NCBI GenBank assembly: GCA_030611395.1
Contig: JAUWPX010000077.1
Span: forward strand, 1 to 6,874
Direction: 5' to 3'
DNA from: Bacteroidota bacterium
GTDB taxonomy: Bacteria; Bacteroidota; Bacteroidia; Bacteroidales; VadinHA17
DNA length: 6,874 nucleotides
In this document: in pieces, positions 5,052 to 6,874 of the stretch
How the letters are laid out: the number at the start of each line of letters is the position of its first letter
Position numbering within the stretch: position 1 is the stretch's first letter
Translations under genes and position numbers: made by a program
The notes under the pieces: generated by a model
Databases searched by the model: none
Seen by the model: only the letters and a program-made list of their open reading frames with translations
Told to the model about the DNA's origin: nothing

Positions 5052-6874
5052 CTATTTATGTTTCTTTCCCCGAAGTACTCTAATGGTACCGGCTTTTCTA
5101 ATGGTATCAAATACAACAGGAGTTGCAATAAACAATGAAGAATAGGTTCCAACTATAATACCAACAAGAAGAGCAAAAGCAAAGCCGCGAATAACCTCAC
5201 CACCAAAAACAAATACTGACAGCAATACTATAAAAGTACTAAGTGAGGTACTAAAAGTACGGCTAAGAGTACTATTCAATGCCAGGTTCATAATCTCTGC
5301 TCTTTCACGCTTACGATAAATGCCTATGTATTCCCTGATCCTGTCGAATACAACAACAGTATCATTAATTGAATAACCAACTACTGTAAGGATAGCTGCA
5401 ATAAAAGCCTGGTCTATTTCAAGCGAGAAAGGCAGCATCCCATAAAAAATGGAAAAGATTCCAAGAATAAAAAGAGAATCATGCACAAGGGCTATTAAAG
5501 CGCCAAGACCATATTGCCAGTTTCTGAACCTGAGAAGGATATAAAGGAAAATAAAAACAAGCGAGAGAAATATTGCCCATACAGCCTGTACTTTAATATC
5601 ATCCGCGATGGTTGGCCCAACGGTTTGTGAACTCTGCCGGTAATCAGACAGAAATTCATTTAAAGAAACATCACCACCAATTATTGGCAAAAACCCTTCA
5701 TGCAATTTTGCTTCCACTTCATTGTCAGCATTTTTGTCTTCTATCATAAACTTGGTAGTAATTTTCACCTGGTGATCATCTCCAAATATTTTCACTCCGG
5801 GCGCTTCGTTAAAGCTTACAGCAAGATTGCTTTTGATTTCCTCGATATCGGCTTTCTGTTTCAATCTCACAACATAGCTCCGTCCTCCGGTAAAATCAAC
5901 ACCTGTATTTAATCCGCGTGTAAAAAGAGAGAAAACTCCTAATAGAATAACAACACCTGATATTACATAGAATATTTTACGTTTAGCCAGAAAATCAACC
6001 TTTGTGTTTTTGAAAGCTCCTTCAGTAATCTTTGTAGCAAATGTAAGCTTGTTGTTCCCTGAAAGTGCCTGTAGAAAAATCAGGCGTGTAATAAATATTG
6101 CTGAAAACAACGATGTCAGAATACCAATTACCAGTGTAGTGGCAAAGCCTTTGATAGGCCCTGTACCAACCAGATAGAGAACAATCCCTGTTAATAAGGT
6201 TGTTACGTTTGCATCAATTATAGCTGAATATGCATTCTTATACCCATCAGCAATAGCCAGTTTAATACCTTTTCCTGCTTTTAACTCTTCCCTTATCCGT
6301 TCAAATATTAACACATTGGCATCAACAGATATACCAATTGTAAGAATGATCCCTGCAATACCAGGCAGTGTGAGAACTGCACCAAGTGATGCCAGCACAC
6401 CAAGAAGGAAGAACATGTTAACAATAAGGGCAATATCTGCAACTAACCCCGCTCTGCGGCTATAATAAAAAACCATATAGAGCATAATCACTAAAAATGC
6501 GATCAGGAAAGAATTTAGTCCTGAATGAATAGCTTCTTTACCCAGGGAAGGACCAATAATTGCTTCCTGAATAATATTTGCAGGAGCAGGAAGCTTACCT
6601 GATTTAAGTATATTTGCAAGGTCTTCAGCTTCTTCAATAGTAAAGTCACCCGTAATTTCGGAACTACCACCTTTAATTTCATTTTGCACCGTGGGCGCTG
6701 AACGTACATAACCGTCAAGAACAATTGCAAGGCACCTGCCAACATTCTCCCTGGTCATCCTTGCCCATGTTTTTGCACCTTCGGCATTCATTGACATATT
6801 AACCTCTACAGCTGACGAATATTGACTTTGTGCTGTTCTTGCACTAGTAATTACATCACCATTCAGAGGAGCTT
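5052..6874 (-). CDS. secDF: Protein translocase subunit SecDF (fusion), C-terminal part, cut by window edge
   Basis: SecDF uses the proton gradient to pull preproteins out of SecYEG on the periplasmic side. The frame stays open to the right edge; 606 residues are visible, so the true start lies outside. Counting from the first full codon, the end of the SecD P1 domain (PLNGDVITSA, LAIVLDGYVRSAP) is followed by SecD helices at about 119-137, 141-163, 167-187, 220-236 and 242-265. GISVDANVLIFERIRE is at 180-195. SecF follows without a stop: helix at about 301-318, GVDFTGGRSY at 324-333, then helices at about 428-449, 456-476, 490-509, 541-558 and 563-587, with GYSINDTVVVFDRIRE at 499-514. D184 and D504 match the two membrane aspartates implicated in proton movement in Thermus SecDF. 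The continuous SecD-SecF frame is a real fusion, common in Bacteroidota. The protein ends in a basic RGKKHK tail. No frameshift is seen. Confidence 0.95.
   Translation of the reverse strand, partial: APLNGDVITSARTAQSQYSSAVEVNMSMNAEGAKTWARMTRENVGRCLAIVLDGYVRSAPTVQNEIKGGSSEITGDFTIEEAEDLANILKSGKLPAPANIIQEAIIGPSLGKEAIHSGLNSFLIAFLVIMLYMVFYYSRRAGLVADIALIVNMFFLLGVLASLGAVLTLPGIAGIILTIGISVDANVLIFERIREELKAGKGIKLAIADGYKNAYSAIIDANVTTLLTGIVLYLVGTGPIKGFATTLVIGILTSLFSAIFITRLIFLQALSGNNKLTFATKITEGAFKNTKVDFLAKRKIFYVISGVVILLGVFSLFTRGLNTGVDFTGGRSYVVRLKQKADIEEIKSNLAVSFNEAPGVKIFGDDHQVKITTKFMIEDKNADNEVEAKLHEGFLPIIGGDVSLNEFLSDYRQSSQTVGPTIADDIKVQAVWAIFLSLVFIFLYILLRFRNWQYGLGALIALVHDSLFILGIFSIFYGMLPFSLEIDQAFIAAILTVVGYSINDTVVVFDRIREYIGIYRKRERAEIMNLALNSTLSRTFSTSLSTFIVLLSVFVFGGEVIRGFAFALLVGIIVGTYSSLFIATPVVFDTIRKAGTIRVLRGKKHK

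Noticed and set aside
6515..6745. 76-codon minus-strand ORF overlapping secDF in another frame
   Set aside because: Same-strand out-of-frame overlap with the continuous SecD sequence, which needs no frameshift; no start context or family match.
6795..6797. ATG as the start of secDF
   Set aside because: The frame stays open for 25 more codons to the window edge and encodes recognisable SecD P1 sequence (PLNGDVITSA), so this is an internal methionine.

Overview
The window is AT-rich DNA from a member of the Bacteroidota, probably a Bacteroidales/Marinilabiliales-like lineage. This rests on a fused SecDF, gene starts mostly without a Shine-Dalgarno sequence, and TAnnTTTG-type -7 boxes ahead of several genes. 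The intergenic repeats also look like those of environmental Bacteroidota. The lineage call is inference from these traits; no search was possible.

Layout, left to right. The 5' end of mutS (minus strand, GTG start, cut by the window edge) lies downstream of a stand-alone trpB2-type tryptophan synthase beta gene on the same strand. A strong intrinsic terminator between them ends the trpB2 transcript, and a 205-bp inverted-repeat intergenic element sits in the trpB2 3' region. Upstream of trpB2 is a 550-bp divergent intergenic region. It contains a 23-codon leader ORF with three consecutive Trp codons, followed 29 nt later by a perfect 9-bp GC-rich hairpin and a ten-base U run. This is the architecture of a ribosome-mediated tryptophan attenuator. 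A small hairpin element flanked by a 9-bp direct repeat lies between the attenuator and trpB2. On the plus strand, a saccharopine-dehydrogenase-family gene starts at 2482 and ends 6 bp from the convergent lolD gene. To the right, lolD, tatA and the 3' two thirds of secDF all lie on the minus strand. lolD and tatA each have a candidate -7 box, so they need not form one operon.

How it fits together. The right half is cell-envelope and export machinery: SecDF (proton-driven Sec export), TatA (folded-protein export) and LolD (lipoprotein release ATPase). The left half holds amino-acid metabolism and DNA mismatch repair. The most notable element is the trp leader. It implies that the TrpB2 paralogue is made in response to tryptophan shortage, which argues that it works in tryptophan synthesis or indole salvage. 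Its antiterminator is only weakly resolvable by eye.
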